Position numbers and translations under genes: made by a program. A stretch of DNA of 5,573 nucleotides, from the NCBI GenBank assembly GCA_044374295.1, contig JBILOU010000091.1:1-5573 (forward strand), written 5' to 3'. Below are positions 5,208 through 5,573 of the stretch, piece after piece. Below the pieces are notes generated by a model, which did no database searches, was not told the DNA's origin, and saw only the letters and a program-made list of their open reading frames with translations. This DNA is from CAIZGX01 sp044374295. GTDB lineage: Bacteria; Bacteroidota; Bacteroidia; Flavobacteriales_D; Sanyastnellaceae. Every line of letters starts with the position of its first letter. Positions within the stretch are counted from its first letter, which is position 1.

Positions 5208-5289
5208 ACTTCGTTATCAATCTTTCAGATCAATCGCCTTGCGATCCAATCTGCGATGAAAAGAATAACGCAGTTCCAACAACGCAGTT
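5208..5289. repeat. Loose minihairpin cluster after the plus-strand operon
   Basis: Short inverted repeats lie at 5208-5214 (AC-TTC-GT), 5220-5230 (ATCT-TTC-AGAT), 5233-5245 (ATCGC-CTT-GCGAT), 5267-5275 and 5281-5289 (both AAC-GCA-GTT). Spacers vary from 2 to about 20 bases, so this is less ordered than the two central arrays. Triloops dominate again: TTC (GAA on the other strand) and GCA. The AAC-GCA-GTT pair mirrors the AAC-GTA-GTT unit near the left end of the window (61-69). Confidence 0.6.
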
Positions 5290-5296
5290 CAAAAGT

Positions 5297-5363
5297 ACCC
5301 CGGATAGAAGTGGAAAGCCTTTGAGCGAAGCGAGAAGCTTGGAACGGATAGCCGGAAATAGGT
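5297..5363 (+). ncRNA. Flavo-1-like structured RNA candidate
   Basis: The element has an outer stem of ACC/GGT (5297-5299 with 5361-5363) and CCGG/CCGG (5300-5303 with 5352-5355), with AAATA (5356-5360) as a one-sided loop. GGATAG occurs twice, just inside each arm (5302-5307 and 5346-5351). An inner stem, AAGC-C-TT with AAGCTT (5315-5321 with 5335-5340, one bulged C), is capped by a loop holding GCGAAGC (5325-5331), itself a minihairpin. CCGGATAGAAGTGGAAAGCC followed by GGATAGCCGGAAATAG looks like an element common in Flavobacteria and other Bacteroidota, which I associate with the Flavo-1 RNA motif. The name and strand are from memory and unverified. It is not translated and ends at the convergent terminator. 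Confidence 0.45.
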
Positions 5364-5366
5364 TCG

Positions 5367-5397
5367 AAAAAAAAGCCCCGAATAAATCGAGGCTTTT
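5367..5397 (-). terminator. Intrinsic terminator of the tRNA-Ser transcript
   Basis: Read on the minus strand, an 11-bp stem (5397-5387 pairing with 5381-5371, one G-U) closes a 5-base loop and runs into eight T residues (5374-5367). It lies four bases after the tRNA 3' end. On the plus strand the same hairpin is followed only by TTTTC, so it might also weakly end transcription coming from the left. Confidence 0.9.
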
Positions 5398-5401
5398 CAA
5401 G

Positions 5402-5486
5402 CGGAGAGTTAGGGATTCGAACCCCAGGACCTGTTACAGTCAACAGTTTTCAAGACTGCCGCAATCGACCACTCTGCCAACTCTCC
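5402..5486 (-). tRNA. tRNA-Ser(UGA)
   Basis: An 85-base class II tRNA. The acceptor stem pairs GGAGAGT (5486-5480) with ACTCTCC before a G discriminator at 5402. The D arm contains GCAGAGTGG. The anticodon loop is CTTGAAA with anticodon TGA at 5452-5450, closed by GCAGT/ACTGT. A long variable arm of the serine type follows, and the T arm has the TTCGAAT loop. CCA is not encoded (CTT follows the discriminator), as is usual in many Bacteroidota. It reads UCA and other UCN serine codons. It is transcribed alone from the promoter at 5491-5519 and ends at the terminator at 5367-5397. Confidence 0.97.
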
Positions 5487-5490
5487 GCGG

Positions 5491-5519
5491 CAAAGATAAT
5501 ATCTTTTTCGAATCACAAA
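5491..5519 (-). promoter_or_regulatory. Bacteroidota-type promoter of tRNA-Ser
   Basis: TTTG (5519-5516) and TATCTTTG (5498-5491) on the minus strand are separated by 17 bases. This matches the -33 TTTG / -7 TAnnTTTG consensus. The -7 box ends only four bases before the mature 5' end of the tRNA, so the primary transcript should have almost no leader. Beyond 5520 I see nothing further to the window end. Confidence 0.75.
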
Positions 5520-5573
5520 AGAGTTTTCTTAAATTCGTTGCAATGAATTTCGCATCTTACTCAAAATCAATAG

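Noticed and set aside
5225..5443. Minus-strand 72-codon frame
   Set aside because: It begins inside the tRNA and crosses the terminator and the RNA candidate, so it cannot be a normal gene.

Overview
The window looks like an accessory stretch of a Bacteroidota chromosome, most like Flavobacteriales. Three things point there: A/T-rich intergenic DNA with A-rich translation starts and no clear Shine-Dalgarno sequences, two promoters of the Bacteroidota TTTG / TAnnTTTG type, and a tRNA-Ser lacking an encoded CCA beside an RNA-like element resembling one common in Flavobacteria. No rRNA, transposase, integrase or CRISPR array is visible.

Left part (76-1647, minus strand): a compact operon read right to left from a TTTG / TATGTTTG promoter. 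It begins with an apparent small gene of about 41 codons that lacks an ATG start (1483-1608). Proteins of 122, 138 and 196 aa follow, the first two overlapping by ATGA. All four are unrecognised; the last ends in a CHC2-like zinc-binding motif.

Centre (1664-2330): a 142-aa gene (minus strand) sits almost exactly between two arrays of very short perfect DNA hairpins. Hairpins of 7-14 bases are joined by 4-base spacers (GAAT, GAGG, TCAT, CAAT, GATA). Stem sequences change from unit to unit but remain palindromic, and most loops are GAA or its complement TTC. A 32-base block on either side of the gene is a direct repeat whose stems and spacers are identical while the loop triplets differ. Looser clusters of the same design lie at 27-76 and 5208-5289. 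This is the most interesting structure here.

From 2331 to 2802 there is about 470 bp without a convincing gene. On the right (2803-5187, plus strand) lies a tightly packed set: a lipoprotein, a membrane-anchored protein with a possible YbjN-like domain, a small protein whose reading frame appears broken near 4631, and a 137-aa cytosolic protein (possibly the DUF6717 group). The frame-shifted tail after 4631 runs 48 codons and ends in an ATGA overlap with the last gene, so these four probably form one operon. Functions are unknown.

Right edge: a Flavo-1-like RNA candidate on the plus strand converges on a minus-strand tRNA-Ser(UGA) unit with its own promoter, almost no leader, and a strong intrinsic terminator.
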